Positions 18,640-30,352 are shown, counted from the stretch's first letter. The stretch: DNA of 60,000 nt from Linnemannia hyalina (GCA_019671135.1 JAHRHY010000020.1:870001-930000); one strand, 5' to 3'. A program made the numbers and translations. Notes: generated by a model not told the origin, from the letters alone.

Positions 18640-19146
18640 TCTTTATATCCTTCTAGCTTCCTTTTACTTGTCTTTCTTTGTTTCCAACTCCTTTCTTTAT
18701 CACCTCTCACTTTTGCCACCATTCCCACACCTTCATCGCCCTTACCAACTTCCTTTACCACCACCCTCCGCGCCTCATCCTTTCCTTGTCTCTCCCACGC
18801 ACACTCTTCCCACATCCCTTTGCTGTGCCACCTTCCCCACTCTTTTTTTATTGTCTCCTCCCTTCTTTTGCAACCTCCCTTTTCTTCCCCCTCAACTTTG
18901 CTTCCCGTTCGTTCCTCACCTTCCCTTTCTTTTTGCCACTATTTCCACGCCTTCATCGCCTTTGCCACCGTTCTCACGCCTTATCATTCCGTCTTACTTT
19001 TCCTTTTAACCCCACACCTTCTTCCATCCTTTTCTCTTTTCTTTTTCTTACCTTCTCTACATCCCGCACTTTCTCCACAAACCTTACTCTTTTACAGCCC
19101 ACACCTTCTTTCCTTCCACGTCTTTTCATTGATACTTCACAACAGC
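18640..19146 (+). promoter_or_regulatory. Pyrimidine-rich upstream region of the Crinkler-like gene
   Basis: About 500 nt of strongly C/T-rich plus-strand sequence leads up to the ATG at 19147. It contains repeated short blocks (TTTGCCAC, CTTCATCGCC, TTCCCACACC). It contains an open frame continuous with the Crinkler start, but the composition is that of a fungal CT-rich promoter or leader rather than protein. Confidence 0.4.
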
Positions 19147-20665
19147 ATGACCGACAATCTCCTGACCCTGTTCTGTCTTGTTAATGGTGAATCAACCCCG
19201 TTCCCTCTCGAGATTGATTCCACCAAGACAATCGGTGGCCTTAAGAATCTCATCGTCAATGGAAACCAAGCCCTCGCGTTCAGGGATGATGCTGCCAAAG
19301 ACCTCATTCTCTGGCGTGTCTCAATCCCCGTCGTGCCCAAGGAGCGCAAGGAAATCTCACTAGCTGACATCCCATCAAAGGAGGAGCTCGATGAGACAGA
19401 CGATGTATCCGATGTCTTTGAAGAAACGCCACCCAAGAAGACGATCCACATCATCGTCCAACGACCTCCTCTAGGTAATGCTCACACGCGTTTATTGCTT
19501 TTTGTGGCTTGCTGTTTGCATCGTCGACTCTTGTCCATGCACTAACCTAAAGTACTCATCCATTCGCACCAACATAGTCCATGCACCTGTCCCTTCTCGA
19601 GCCTTGACTCTGGCTCTCTTTCGGATGGTTCTCGTTCCAGTACGCCTTTGTCTGGTGAGTTCGGTCATCGGCTCTTTTTTTCATTGTAATTCACTTCATT
19701 TTTCTTTTAATTGACAAATGGATTATCTTTTTGCCAACAGGTGACCTCCGAGCTGATATCAAAAAGATCGCGGACCGATTCTTTGCAACTGGATCTCCTG
19801 CCTCTGACTTTTTGGATGCATACGTGCGAGGCGAAAAGAGTTTACCTGTGACTACAGTTGACCAGTACTAGCCGAACATACTGAAGGTTTCGTTGGATTC
19901 ACTTTTTCTCAAACACTTCAGACTTTCTTATCTCCCCGGCTTTCCACCTCATCTTCCTCCTCAGAGAAACGCTGGGACTCTTCCTATACCGCTACTGCTT
20001 GCTGGACGCAACGGAGATCGTACTGGAAAACGAAGTACAGCTAGTGGAAGCGGCGTTTGGTCGGATCAAAATTTTCGGAGGTACTGCTAGAACAGTTCTC
20101 GACGAGCCCTTCGTGCTGAAAGCCACTCTCAATTACTTCCGGGAAAAGGATCCCTCACTTGTATCTGCTGCGGAGCGGGCGATGCTGCACTCGGACAATG
20201 CCTCGGTATATGGCGGCATGCGGGAAACGATGATGCCGCACGTTTTCTTGGAGACGTTCAAGAGTCGACCGTTGTCCTCGTGGCCTTTGTTGGCCAATTA
20301 TTCTCTTCTAGATCAGCTCACAGGAGATGTGACGATCGTTGGTTACGACGAACAACAGCCAAACTTAGCCGCGTCGCACAGAAATCTCACCACGCAGCAA
20401 TTTATGAAGGCGCACGTTGAAAACAACTCCAAGAAAGGTGGTCAGGACATCCCTCCATTCTACTTCCCGGCGCCTCATATTTCTGGACCAGACGTTGTCT
20501 TCTACATCAAGATCGGTGGTAACATCTTCCCAGTATTCGTCCAGTTGAATTACGACAAGTTTTAGAGGGCAGTGACGTTGAGAAGGCGCTCGCAACTGTC
20601 ATTAGCAACACCATACAGGGCAAGATGGACAAAGAGCATGAGAAGCTTGCAACAGTTATTATATA
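19147..20665 (+). pseudogene. Crinkler-like (CRN) gene, decayed
   Basis: The ATG at 19147 opens a typical Crinkler header (FCLVNGE, DAAKDLILWRVSIPVV, HIIVQRP). Recognisable splice sites give exon 1 19147-19474, exon 2 19578-19654 and exon 3 from 19741. The natural splice leaves exon 3 out of frame, and comparison of the frames indicates a one-base loss inside exon 2. In its family frame, exon 3 (DLRADIKKIADRFF) reaches a stop at 19869-19871. The C-terminal domain resumes at about 19999 in another frame and stops at 20565. A last piece lies in yet another frame to about 20665. The middle of the protein is missing. It has at least three breaks and an internal deletion, so it is not functional. 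An intact relative would be effector-like and host- or nucleus-directed. Confidence 0.8.
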
Positions 20666-21627
20666 AATAGTCAGTGTCTTCCATTTTTAATAAAGCAACT
20701 TTTTACCTTCTCTCTTCCTCTTGCACAAACCTACCATTCTTCTTGTCAATAAAAGTCGCTTCTAAGTGAAGTCCTTCAAAAGTGATCGATTACCATCGTT
20801 ATTTTGATGTTAGATAATACATATCATAACCCATACCTTCAAAGAGTTTCAGCCGTTTCTGATGAAAATATATACGCGTAGTTTACACGTAACGATCAAA
20901 AAACGCGTAAGAAATGATTGATGAGCAACATTTTGAATATTATAACTTCATCTTTCGTAAAACTTTTGAAGTGTTATGATTACTTCTCCAAAACTCACCA
21001 AACTACATGAAAAGGTGCTTTTCCCAATGAGAAATCCAATGGCGCAAGAATTATACCGCGTATATAACAAAAAATAGCCGTTTTTTTCTTTCGAAGTTGT
21101 CGAGACCTACTAAATAAGGTATTTGGTACTATATATCGAGTAGTAGCATCATGAACATTGAATATAAACAGGAAAAGCGATATTAAGAGTCATCCAGTGG
21201 CTCAGTAGCGTTATTTGTGCAACTTTCAAGGCTCTATCTTTCTTATTAAAGGTGCAGCAAGCGTTTTAGATGCAAAAGTGGGTCGTTTTTGAGGCCTAAG
21301 ATTAATACTGAGGCTTCAAAGAGAGGCAGCTCCCTCAGCTTTCAACAGAATCGGTTTTTAAGTGGTTTGTCTTAAAGTCCAGAAGTTCTTCTTTGCGGTG
21401 GATTGTGTAATGAGTTCCCAGTGGTAGCATCGCGGCAGGTATGGTTGTTCTAGCGAGGAGTGTCCTCACACATAGATTCAGCCATGCCTCAAGTTTGAAA
21501 GATAGAATTCTTGATGCCTATTGGCTGTTTCTCTTGTACTTGAGTCATATTTACGTGCAATTCCAAGCCCAGAAATGTACGTGGTTTGTAAGTTCAGTAT
21601 TCCTTATAACTCTTCCTCAACATTTTA
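20666..21627. other. AT-rich intergenic stretch, no recognised gene
   Basis: There is no open frame with protein-like composition and no repeat shared with the rest of the window. A TAATAAA-type signal near 20686 probably served the Crinkler relic. The MULE transposon's left end should lie somewhere here, but I cannot see a matching TIR. Confidence 0.4.
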
Positions 21628-24616
21628 TTAAGACCGCTGCCTTTGACGCTTATTGCGTGGACGATATCCCTCTTTGATTGGCATATGAACATGAAGTAAG
21701 TCAAGAGCTCTCTTCATCGACGATAAAATCTCGCCATTGTTCGGTACAGCCTTGTCGCTATCAATAACGCTAATGTACTTTTTAATGGAGTCGACGACGC
21801 TGTTGAGGGTCTGAGCATCCGTCAAAACCGTAGGAGCAGGTTCGTCATATTGCGGAAGATCCTCCTTCGGCCCCAGAGATAAAGAGTCTGCTCGTAACTC
21901 CATGTAGCCTTTGGGGCGAAAGTCGGTGTATGGGAAAGCGATCGCTGCCAAGGCAAGATGTTTGCAGATCATCTTGGTACTTGTAAAGTCGGCGCAAGTA
22001 CACCCGCCAAACCGCCCTGCCATTCCGCGGTCCCAATCGACCGTGACATCGTAGACGACATGAGGAACTGTGAATGATGGGACCTTGAGCATCGAGTCGT
22101 CCTCATCTTGTAGCAACAGTAGTCTTCCGGGATCTTGCGCTTGAGTGAAATCGATATGGTTCTGGGCCGCTATCCTTGCAATCAAAGCTTTCTTGCGCCC
22201 AGGGGTCATTCTCCCAGCCTGGACAAAGTGACGGACACACATCTGTTGAAAGTACGGCACGGCCTTTTTGGTGAGAGTATGGATTACCGAATCCAGGCGT
22301 CGTTGTTGCTTGTCTTTGAAGAAGTGTTTCTTCAAAGTGTTGTGCCAGCTCTCGATGTAGTTGTTGGTGTTGATGTGGCCGTAGTTGACTTGTTGGCGGT
22401 GACAAAGCATCCAGCGCCTCCTGTCCGCCTCATGAGCGAGATAGTTATCGTTCAGGTACTTTAGAAGCAAGGGCGCAGTGTGCTGCCACTCGTCTCTGAA
22501 CGAAGCTAGTAGCGTGTTAGACTCCTCCTCCGTCAATGCATAGAGAATATCTTTGAGCTGTTTTCGTACCTGACACAAGATGAACATATCAATAAACACT
22601 TGCGTTAACATCATACTCTTCTTTATTTGGTTTATCAGTCTGGCACTTGGATTACGACGATATGCTTCAATATCAGAAAGAACCATTAACAAACCAATAA
22701 GACGACCCCGACTTACCCTCTCTTTCCTAGCCTTTCTTTCTGCAGTGGTGAGGCCAGTCATGCCAAGGTTGAGAACTGTGAAGTTACGCTCCCAAGCTTG
22801 CAAGATGTGCCACGCACAGTAAAACATGCGCGGCTTGAAGGCAAAAGCATGCTGAATGGCGTTGGTCTCATTCTGGCCTTGGTCAGTGATGACAACGGTA
22901 GGGAAATACGGCATAGTACACAGCTGATCCAACCTCGCCTTGAGTTGACAAAGCCATTCCTTCAAGAGTTCCCACTTTTGAGTTTTAGTCAACAGGAAGG
23001 CGGCAGGAACACCAAGGCCTGTTTCCTTGTTCTTTACGACAATGGTAAATAAATAGGTGTCTCGTCTAAGGCACCGTAAAAAAAACAAAGCAAAGAGTTA
23101 GGCACAAAGTGGCGGCCAAGGCTAAACATGAGAATAAATGCGAAAAAGTGAAAGCAAATCACGTACCCGCAGGCATGATGGGTGCCATCAAAACAGAATA
23201 CATCACCCCATTGCCTGAGTTGATCCAACTGCCATGGTGACGAGAATCCATGATAGAGGCCGTTCACCTTATCGTAAAAGGTAAAGTAGTTGTTCTTGTC
23301 CAGCTCTTCCATCCATAGTCTCGCGGATATAATATCGTCGTTGCTCTTCCGAACCTCCTTGGCGGTAATAGCGTGTATGATGTTGTAGACGTCGTCGTAA
23401 GTGATAAAGTTGTCTCTGGACAACGCCATGGTCTCCTTGCCTTCCAGGAAGCGAGCGAACTTGGCGTGGTCCATCGTCAATTGATCCATAATGGCGTGGA
23501 TAGACATGCCTCTCATGATCAGGGCCTTGATCCTCAGCTTGATGGCCTCTGATTTCCGCATGGATCCAATGTGCTCCGCGGATCCGAGCTTGTGGTTGTG
23601 CTCGAAAAAATACTCGATCTTGTATGTATCTCCGGGCATGCCATCGCTTGTCGACCTTGGCCTGAAAGTAGCATTGATGTACGATCGGCACATGCACTTT
23701 ATCGACGGCAATCGCACTCTGGGCTTGTCCCTCTTCCCACCTTTGACATGGTTCTTGTCCTGGTAGTTTATGCTCTTGCGGTGACAGCTGTATCGGCTAA
23801 CAATCTGCCCTGCTCTGTCCTTTTTGGCTTGAGTGCTGCTTTCTTTGATATTGGTGGAGTAGGGGCGAGGGCTTTCGCGTGAGGTGAACTTAGCACCGAT
23901 GCAGTCCGAGTGACGCTTTAGCCAGTCCTCAAAAAAGGCTGCCCTGACATAAAAGCTCAAACAGCGAAGTCCATTCTTCTCCACCAGGGCAATCCATTTA
24001 TCTTCCGGGAATCCATAGGCTTCAGCTGTGTCATGGATGTATGGGTCGTTGAAGAGTGAGTCACGGATTGTTTTGAGTACATTCCGCTGAAGTTCGGCTG
24101 CCAAATAGGCTTGCCTCTCTCTCACGTTTGGGAAAGCCTGGCCATTCTTAACGCTCACTCCGCGGACATCCTCCACACTGCTGTCGGCACCCGCGGTATA
24201 CTCTCCGGAAGACATGGCCCCGTCGTGCCCGGCTCCACCGTCTTGTGCACTCTCGAACCTTTCGTCCCCTTCAACCTCGGGTGAATCGTCAGCCGTGTCC
24301 TTGGTTTGGTCGTCCACAACCTGACTGTCCTCAACTTGACCGTCTTCAGTGAAGCTGTCCTCTGCGAGGCTGTCCTCAGCGGGACTAGAGTCCATTTCAG
24401 CGAGGCGCAAGATCTTTATTAAAGCGAAAAGGCCAAATAAGTGTGAGTAAACCAATATCGCGTATATATCGGCCGCATTGTTCCTGGTGCACACAGCATA
24501 TAACTTATATTAGAATAACTTACCAGAGAGCTTGATAGCTCCAATAGCGTTTGATCCCAGGGTTCTTTCGAACAGTCATCGGAGATCATCCAGTTGACTG
24601 CCTCTTGAGTGTTCAT
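21628..24616 (-). CDS. MULE-type transposase, four exons, 876 aa
   Basis: Minus-strand exons are 24616-24524, 24413-23167, 23065-22717 and 22569-21628. Introns are 110, 101 and 147 nt with GTAAGT/GTACGT donors and AAG/TAG/CAG acceptors. All phases fit, giving 877 codons including stop. An acidic N-terminus (SPAEDSLAEDSFTED) is followed by a zinc module (YSCHRKS..KCMCRSY..FEHNHKLG). The MULE catalytic core has Asp in VFCFDGTH at the end of exon 2, Asp in VVITDQGQNE and Glu in NNYIESWHN. A SWIM finger follows (CTCADFTSTKMICKHL). Exon 2 to 3 splicing completes GRDTYLFTIVV right after the first catalytic Asp. No inactivating change is seen. The product would cut and paste DNA with 8-9 bp duplications, but I did not find its TIRs. 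A pogo element sits 88 bp upstream, so its promoter may be displaced. Confidence 0.88.
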
Positions 24617-24704
24617 GACGCGAGGATAACCAGGGGAGGGGGAGGGGGAATGCTTGTGCGGCGAGGGATGGAGTGATGGAGTGATGGAGGTAAAGTCTGA
24701 TGTA

Positions 24705-24851
24705 CAGTGAAAAAGGATCCGAAAAAAAAATCAAACGGACTGAATTGCTTCCATAAATGCACTATTCTAAAACCAGAAAAGCCGTCACGGATATATAGCG
24801 CACGTGATGAATGACGCATGCATGTCCAAGCACGACATGTAGAAAGTTATA
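24705..24851 (+). repeat. Left TIR of the pogo element
   Basis: 147 bp starting CAGTGAAAAAGGATCCG. It matches the reverse complement of 27062-27205 almost perfectly and includes GGATATATAGCGC, a likely TATA region upstream of the transposase ATG. Confidence 0.92.
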
Positions 24852-24913
24852 CATCGTCTTCTTTCCGACGCGCTTATTTCACGTCTACATTTCATTCAAA
24901 CCTGCCAGCCACC

Positions 24914-27058
24914 ATGCCAAAGGCCAATGTCAAGCAAGGAGGTCGGTCGTTCGTGGATGAGGCGAAGAAGCGGGCCCAAAAACTGAACCCTGCCCCCCCT
25001 CTGCTCGAGACCAAGAAGGACAACACATACACCAAAACACAGCTTGACGAGATATATCTCCTTCGCCGACTGCGATACCACGACCTTTTGAACTCTGCCA
25101 GAAATGACGACATGGCTGCTGGTGTTATGTTCCCTACTGCTGACAAGTTCAAGATCCCGTTATCAAGAGACTCCCTTTCCCTAGAAACCCAAGTCGAGCT
25201 GTTGGACATATACCATTACCTCGAAAAACGGAAGGAGAACATTTCATTCAAGTTCACCCGCCACTCCTTTGGGCCTGCGATGGGAATCAAACTTCCTAAA
25301 ACCACCTTTTATAACATGCTCAAGCGAGAAGATAAGGTATTTTCACGTAACTAGCTGTCAAGAACTGCATATATCCAATGTACAGTAATTAATTGACTTC
25401 TTCTACTTGCTCTTTAACGTTCAATAGATACGCTCGGCTGCTAAAGCACTCCCGAAAGGCGCTCATTACATTGTCAAGCGGAAGGATATGGTGCTTGAGC
25501 AGGTCGTGCTTCATTGGCTGCATGACCAACGTAGGAAGAGTGTTCCTGTATCCGGCAAGTTGATGCAGGATGCAGGTCATTTCGCTTGCACAGTTCTTTG
25601 TGACTTGAGGGATGAATCGGATGGTACCCAGTCCAAGGAGCCACTATCATTTTCGGCTTGGTGGCTTGACGAATTCAAGAAACGGTATCACATCTCGCAT
25701 TGCCAACTTCATGGAGAGGCAGGGGAGGTCGACCTGGAGGCTATCGAACCCGAGCTAATCGAAATTCGCCAGCTTTGCGCCCAGTACACCCCTGACAACA
25801 TTTTCAACTGTGATGAGACTGGGATGTATGTGAAGGAACTGGACACCAAATCGTATACGAACCCAACTTCCATATCAGGCGCTAAGGCAATCCGGGACTG
25901 CAGAGTATCCGTTATGTTTTGCATCAATGCTTCTGGAACATCTCTCGCTATGGCCAAGAAAAAAGGTTCATTAATGCCGCTAGTTATCGGTAATGTATGA
26001 TGTTCTGTATGAGTGACTTATATGTGAATGACCTTGGCGACATATCTTTCTTCAGATCTTAACCCTTATGACTGTTTTGGTTCATATTAGGTGAACACAT
26101 CCCCAGAGACGTTGAAAAGGAGGCTGCCGCAAAGATGACCATGACGAGAACAAAGAAAGGGTGGATGGACGGCGAGGTATTTGTACGCTGGCTACAAAAG
26201 TTGGACGATGACCTTGACCAACCCACTCTTCTTCTGATGGACTCTGCAGGAGCGCATAATAACGTCGATATGCGCGACCCTTATGGAGGAGTGCCTTGGA
26301 GGCATCTTCACATCCGGCGACTACCCGTCAACTCAACTTCGGTTACCCAACCTCTCGACGCGGGCGTCATCAGTGCTTTCAAACGAGTGTTTCTGGAGAT
26401 GCTTGGCTTTGAAACATATTATGCTCGAAACTTCGACCAAACGACAAATATCTCCAATGGGCATGCCTGGTCACTGGTCCCGTATGCATGGGATCAGATG
26501 AAGCCGTCCACACTACGCAACTGCTTCGCAAAAACCCCAGTCCTTCCAACACAAATGCGCGATCATCTCCGACAACAACAGCCAACAAAGGAAGAGCAGC
26601 AACGGCCGACACCTCGGTACACTCAACATGAAAAATACAAGGAGCAGGAAAAGGCGTATTTCGAGCATATCATTGCCGAGGTCGGGGTGGAGAACGAACT
26701 GAATTTCAGATTGGAAGAGAGTAAAGAGGAGGTAACCGGGAGTGCGCTACAACAGGTAGATGTGGATGGAGGAGGGCAAGATGCAGTGGGCGGAAATGGC
26801 GATAACGTCGGCGAGGCAAGTCACAAGAGCTCGCCCTTGTCGGACACCGACATCGGCACGACCATCCAAACACTGAAAGACTTGGCGGGCGACAGTGATG
26901 TTCTCACGACCGATGGCTTTAAGCGAGTTCGACTGCGTGCGGAACACGACTCAGGAGGAATGCAGGAGATTGGAAAGAGTGTAAAGCAACTCGTACGAGC
27001 ATGTGCAGCCGCCAGAAACAAAGCGTTGGATAAGGATGTCGCGAATGGACACAAATAA
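24914..27058 (+). CDS. Pogo/Fot1-type transposase with CENP-B-like DNA-binding domain, three exons, 650 aa
   Basis: Exons are 24914-25336, 25428-25989 and 26091-27058. The introns are 91 and 101 nt (GTATTT..ATAG, GTAATG..TTAG), phases agree, and there are 651 codons including stop. The ATG at 24914 in ACCATGCC is preferred over the in-frame ATG at 24818, which lies in the TIR. The N-terminal HTH part includes ETQVELLDIYHYLEKRKE and KTTFYNMLKRED. The CENP-B-type HTH has VVLHWLHDQRRKSVPVSG and FSAWWLDEFKKRY. The DDE_1 catalytic core has Asp in NIFNCDETGM, Asp in LLLMDSAGAHNN and Asp in TQPLDAGVISAFKR (DDD-like). The C-terminus is Gln/Glu-rich and variable. It is fully open and so possibly active. 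The product binds its TIRs and moves the element into TA sites. Confidence 0.92.
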
Positions 27059-27061
27059 ACC

Positions 27062-27239
27062 TATAACTTTCTACATGTCGTGCTTGGACATGCATGCGTC
27101 ATTCATCACGTGCGCTATATATCCGTGACGGCTTTTCTGGTTTTAGAATAGTGCATTTATGGAAGCAATTCAGTCCGTTTGATTTTTTTTTCGGATCCTT
27201 TTTACTATGAAAAAGGATCCCAAAAACCCTTTTTCACTG
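27062..27239 (-). repeat. Right TIR of the pogo element, with extended tip
   Basis: It is the reverse complement of the left TIR up to AGTAAAAAGGATCCG (27205). About 34 further bases follow, containing a second copy of AAAAAGGATCC and the terminal CTTTTTCACTG. The duplicated tip makes the two element ends unequal. Confidence 0.9.
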
Positions 27240-27241
27240 TA

Positions 27242-28490
27242 ATGTAAGCTTTTACCGGGCAGCCTGGGGCCTGGTAACCTTGGGGCAAAACGTGGCACCT
27301 ATATAGAAACTCTAATACATGCACACACGACTTCATCTTCTTCCACATATGACATCACCACCATACATACCACCACACAATAACACACAACCACCACAAC
27401 ACCAACGACACCACCATCACACCACACCACACAACACAGCACCACCTTATACACAACACCATCAATTCTCCCCACCCACTCCTCACTCTCCCACACTCAC
27501 TCCAGCCTGTCACACATGATGTACTCTATGTGGTTGTTTGAGGGGGACTATCGAGGGGAGGTGAAAGGAGAACTATCTCTTCTCGCAAGGGCGCGGACGA
27601 CCCGGTGTCTTCAGTGCCTTGGCCGCTCATCGAAAGGAAAAGAAAGGACGTATCGATGTGTGCGTGTGTGTGTGTGTGCGTGCAACTCGGAAGATGTATA
27701 AAGGGTAAACGACTGTAAACTTTGACGCTTTCAACGCTGCTGCTCGATATCAAGAAAGAATGGTGCTGTTCTCTCTGACCTCGAGCAGGCTTCTTGTACA
27801 CTATTCGGCTCGACTTAAGGGGTCACAAGCCACCAACAATGTATCTTTTCGCCGAGGACTTGTCCGACGGCTTATAAACATTGTACGAGATGGGAAACCC
27901 ACTTCATGCCCGCCCATCCCACCTCATTTAGTTTAGTGTTCTACCTCGCAATGTTCCCACGCGGATGGTGAGGTTCAACGTACTACACTTTATTCCTTTT
28001 TATCTTTGGATTTGCTGAGAAATAAAGATTGTCACGTTAGACATGAAGTGGGTTTCCCTCTCTTGAAGTACAATTCCAGCGTACCACATCTATGCCGAGT
28101 ACTCCTCTGCGCCCCCTCCCTCCTTTCACCTAGGAACCTCTTGGGGGTCCTTTTTGTCCCAGAAAAAAGTACAGAAAAATGGTCCACTCTGTACCACATA
28201 TGTCCACTTTGCCACATTTGTCCACAAGAAGGAACTACATTTTCAAGTGGCACGATTGCATAAATAAGGAAGTCAGCATTCGAAAGAGCACATTGTCCTA
28301 GGCTGTGAAACGATCCACACAGGCGAGTTTGTTACCCCTCGTCTACTGTTATGCTCATGACCCTCGTAGCTAAAAATAAAAATGCTTCCAACAAGTGGTA
28401 CTTTCTCTTTGTCGAGTTCATGTTCTTTCTAACTCTTTGTCAGCTTTCTCATTGAAGTGAGGATCCTACAATGTAATCAAAGCCTCTTAG
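27242..28490. other. Intergenic stretch with low-complexity and a 17-bp inverted repeat
   Basis: A TATATAG lies at 27300-27306, followed by an ACC/CAC-rich tract (27350-27510) that reads as a His/Pro/Thr-rich frame. A short GT microsatellite lies at about 27661-27682. GGGAAACCCACTTCATG at 27892-27908 recurs inverted at 28042-28058, so a ~167-bp hairpin or decayed MITE is possible. I do not see a convincing gene. Confidence 0.4.
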
Positions 28491-28497
28491 TCAGCAG

Positions 28498-28505
28498 TAT
28501 AAAAA
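28498..28505 (+). promoter_or_regulatory. TATA box upstream of the DNESSS-repeat gene
   Basis: TATAAAAA lies 133 nt upstream of the chosen ATG (28631). The CAC/ACA-rich sequence between them is typical of a fungal leader. Confidence 0.5.
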
Positions 28506-28630
28506 GCCCTCCTCGATCTACATCATTTTTTCTCCCAATTGACCCCATCACAATTCCAAGCACATACAAGTACATACACACACACCAAGTTCAAAGTAAG
28601 ATCAAGACACCCTCCTCCCTCACCCTCACT

Positions 28631-29752
28631 ATGAGTTTCCAGCTTCCGACAGCATGGCTGTCTCTTATGGTTCACCACACGACACGCCAGCTCAACAACG
28701 ACGGCGGCATCGACATTGGTGCGATCTGCCAATGGGACGGGCAGGATGTAGCGCTCATGCACGATACATCCTCGGGAACGAACATCGGCCGAGCGTATCT
28801 GACTCGTCTCGAGGTTGGTGATCGGATTTTGGTCAGGGGCAAGATGACGGTTACGCCATGCCTCGACGAACAGAACAATCCCGCTACGCGCTTATCACTG
28901 CTCCTCCACAAGGCGAAGGCAGCGCTCGAGCAAACAGAGGAGACCTGCAGCGACAATGAATCCAGCAGCGACAATGAATCCAGCAGTGACAATGAATCCA
29001 GCAGCGACATTGAATCTAGCAGCAACAATGAATCCAGCAGTGACAATGAATCCAGCAGCGATGGTGAATCCAGCAGCGACAATGAATCCAGCTGCGACAA
29101 TGAATCCAGCTGCGACAATGAATCCAGCTGCGACAATGAATCCAGCAGCGACAATGAATCCAGCGATGACAAGTCCAACAGTGTTAATCCCGACAGACCT
29201 GGTCAAGACGATCCTGAAGAGGACATCGAGCACAGACGACCAAGCAAGCGACCTCGCACGTCTACTGCCATAGCCAACCCCCGAAAACAAGCCAGAGACA
29301 TTACCGGTCTTCCTGATTCCGACAGTGACAGTAACCGCCAAGACGATGCCAATGGTGGTCGGAGCCTTGCGGAGTATGGGTCTATGTCCTTAGCGCAATA
29401 TAAAGGAGATCATGAAGTGTTTGCTCGCAGAACCCCGGGAGTCGGAATGGCAGGGTCGCTCCCAAGAGCTTATGCTCCGTCATTCAATGCTGAAGAAGGC
29501 GGCCTACAAGCATGTGACTTTGAGTTCAATGGGAGAGGTCAGCCTTTGATGTACCGTGAGCCTCTGCGGCGCATAAACGATCCTAATATTGTTTATTCGT
29601 TTATCCACAGATTCAACGATGGCAGCAGGCGTGAGATCTGTGTTGCAACTAGGATGGCCGCGCAGGAGAGTATCGACACTCTCATTGTATATGAGAACAT
29701 TTTCGGTCCCTTGAGTACGGGCTTGCGCTTTATGGGAAGGGTCCTGCGTTAG
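28631..29752 (+). CDS. Hypothetical protein with possible OB-fold N-terminus and DNESSS repeat, 373 aa
   Basis: The ATG at 28631 is chosen because it follows a TATA box and a leader. The upstream in-frame extension to 28457 runs through the TATA box and lacks protein character. Residues ~1-100 contain a beta-rich stretch, YLTRLEVGDRILVRGKMTV, of the sort seen in OB-fold nucleic-acid-binding domains (inference). Residues ~107-180 are an Asp-Asn-Glu-Ser repeat encoded by an 18-bp unit. A basic segment follows (RRPSKRPRTS, a likely nuclear signal). The C-terminal ~130 residues include LAEYGSMSLAQYKGDHEVFARR and REICVATRMAAQESIDTLIVYENIFG. There is no signal peptide. The family is not recognised. 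The acidic repeat plus nuclear signal suggests a chromatin or nuclear protein. Confidence 0.65.
   Translation: MSFQLPTAWLSLMVHHTTRQLNNDGGIDIGAICQWDGQDVALMHDTSSGTNIGRAYLTRLEVGDRILVRGKMTVTPCLDEQNNPATRLSLLLHKAKAALEQTEETCSDNESSSDNESSSDNESSSDIESSSNNESSSDNESSSDGESSSDNESSCDNESSCDNESSCDNESSSDNESSDDKSNSVNPDRPGQDDPEEDIEHRRPSKRPRTSTAIANPRKQARDITGLPDSDSDSNRQDDANGGRSLAEYGSMSLAQYKGDHEVFARRTPGVGMAGSLPRAYAPSFNAEEGGLQACDFEFNGRGQPLMYREPLRRINDPNIVYSFIHRFNDGSRREICVATRMAAQESIDTLIVYENIFGPLSTGLRFMGRVLR
28948..29169 (+). repeat. In-frame 18-bp coding repeat (DNESSS)
   Basis: About 12 copies of AGCAGCGACAATGAATCC with single-base variants (TGCGAC, GTGAC, GACATT, GATGGT). The period is a multiple of three, so copy number can change without breaking the frame. 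Confidence 0.95.
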
Positions 29753-30352
29753 GAGAGCAGAGGAGCTGTGGTCGCATTAGTCACTGGAGGTCAAAGAGTC
29801 AGAAATAAATACGTTAGTGTCATTCACGTGTTTAGAAGGTAGCGAGAAAACCAACCTATTGGCCATTTGCACTCTGGAGAACAATAACTGGGATGTGAAA
29901 AGTACAGGGGAAAATGGAGACGGGAAAGAAACGTTGTTTTATTCTGCTGGGCGAAGACAGGATCCCTTTAGCGATCCTGCCAAGCCATATTTATCTCAAT
30001 TTCGTCAATTAAAAAGTGTTGCGGTACGGGTTTTATTCAATGAAGTGCACCAAGTGGCGACGACTCTACCTTAGTGAAGACGTCACCATCACAGTGGGCT
30101 GCGATAAGCATGTTATTCCCTCTGTAGTGCGCAATAAAAAATCCCCCTCTTTCTTCCCATTGATTCATCGGACCACACCTATACCTATACTTTTCAAAAG
30201 GGTTGTTGCTTGATTGCAGCACCTAACCTCAACAGATGGTAATAGGTATAGCAGAGTTTAATATTGATGGGGGAATTGAAATAGCCAAACGACAAGAGAA
30301 ATGTTTTTATTAAAGGACGGACAAGTCTCACGTTAAATGCCCATCGTCCTAT
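29753..30352. other. Intergenic stretch left of the AT-rich island
   Basis: AATAAA at 29804-29809 is a likely poly(A) signal for the upstream gene. Short open frames lack protein character. No repeat shared with other parts of the window was seen. Confidence 0.4.

Larger units (their letters stand above)
24705..27239. mobile_element. Pogo/Fot1-type Tc1/mariner transposon, 2,535 bp, TA target duplication
   Basis: The flanking TA duplicates are at 24703-24704 and 27240-27241, and the ends read CAGTGAAAAAGG and CTTTTTCACTG. The left TIR (24705-24851) and right TIR (27062-27205) are almost identical over ~145 bp. The right end carries an extra ~34-bp tip in which the AAAAAGGATCC motif is repeated. 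The single spliced gene runs from just inside one TIR to 3 bp from the other. Both the TATATA-containing promoter region and the 3' end of the mRNA are thus in the TIRs. Confidence 0.92.

Noticed and set aside
27892..28058. A 17-bp inverted repeat as a MITE
   Set aside because: The arms are short, no target duplication is seen, and nothing similar recurs in the window.
28672..29341. Antisense Leu/Asp/Ser and Ala/Gly/Phe/Val repeat frames
   Set aside because: Shadows of the 18-bp DNESSS coding repeat.
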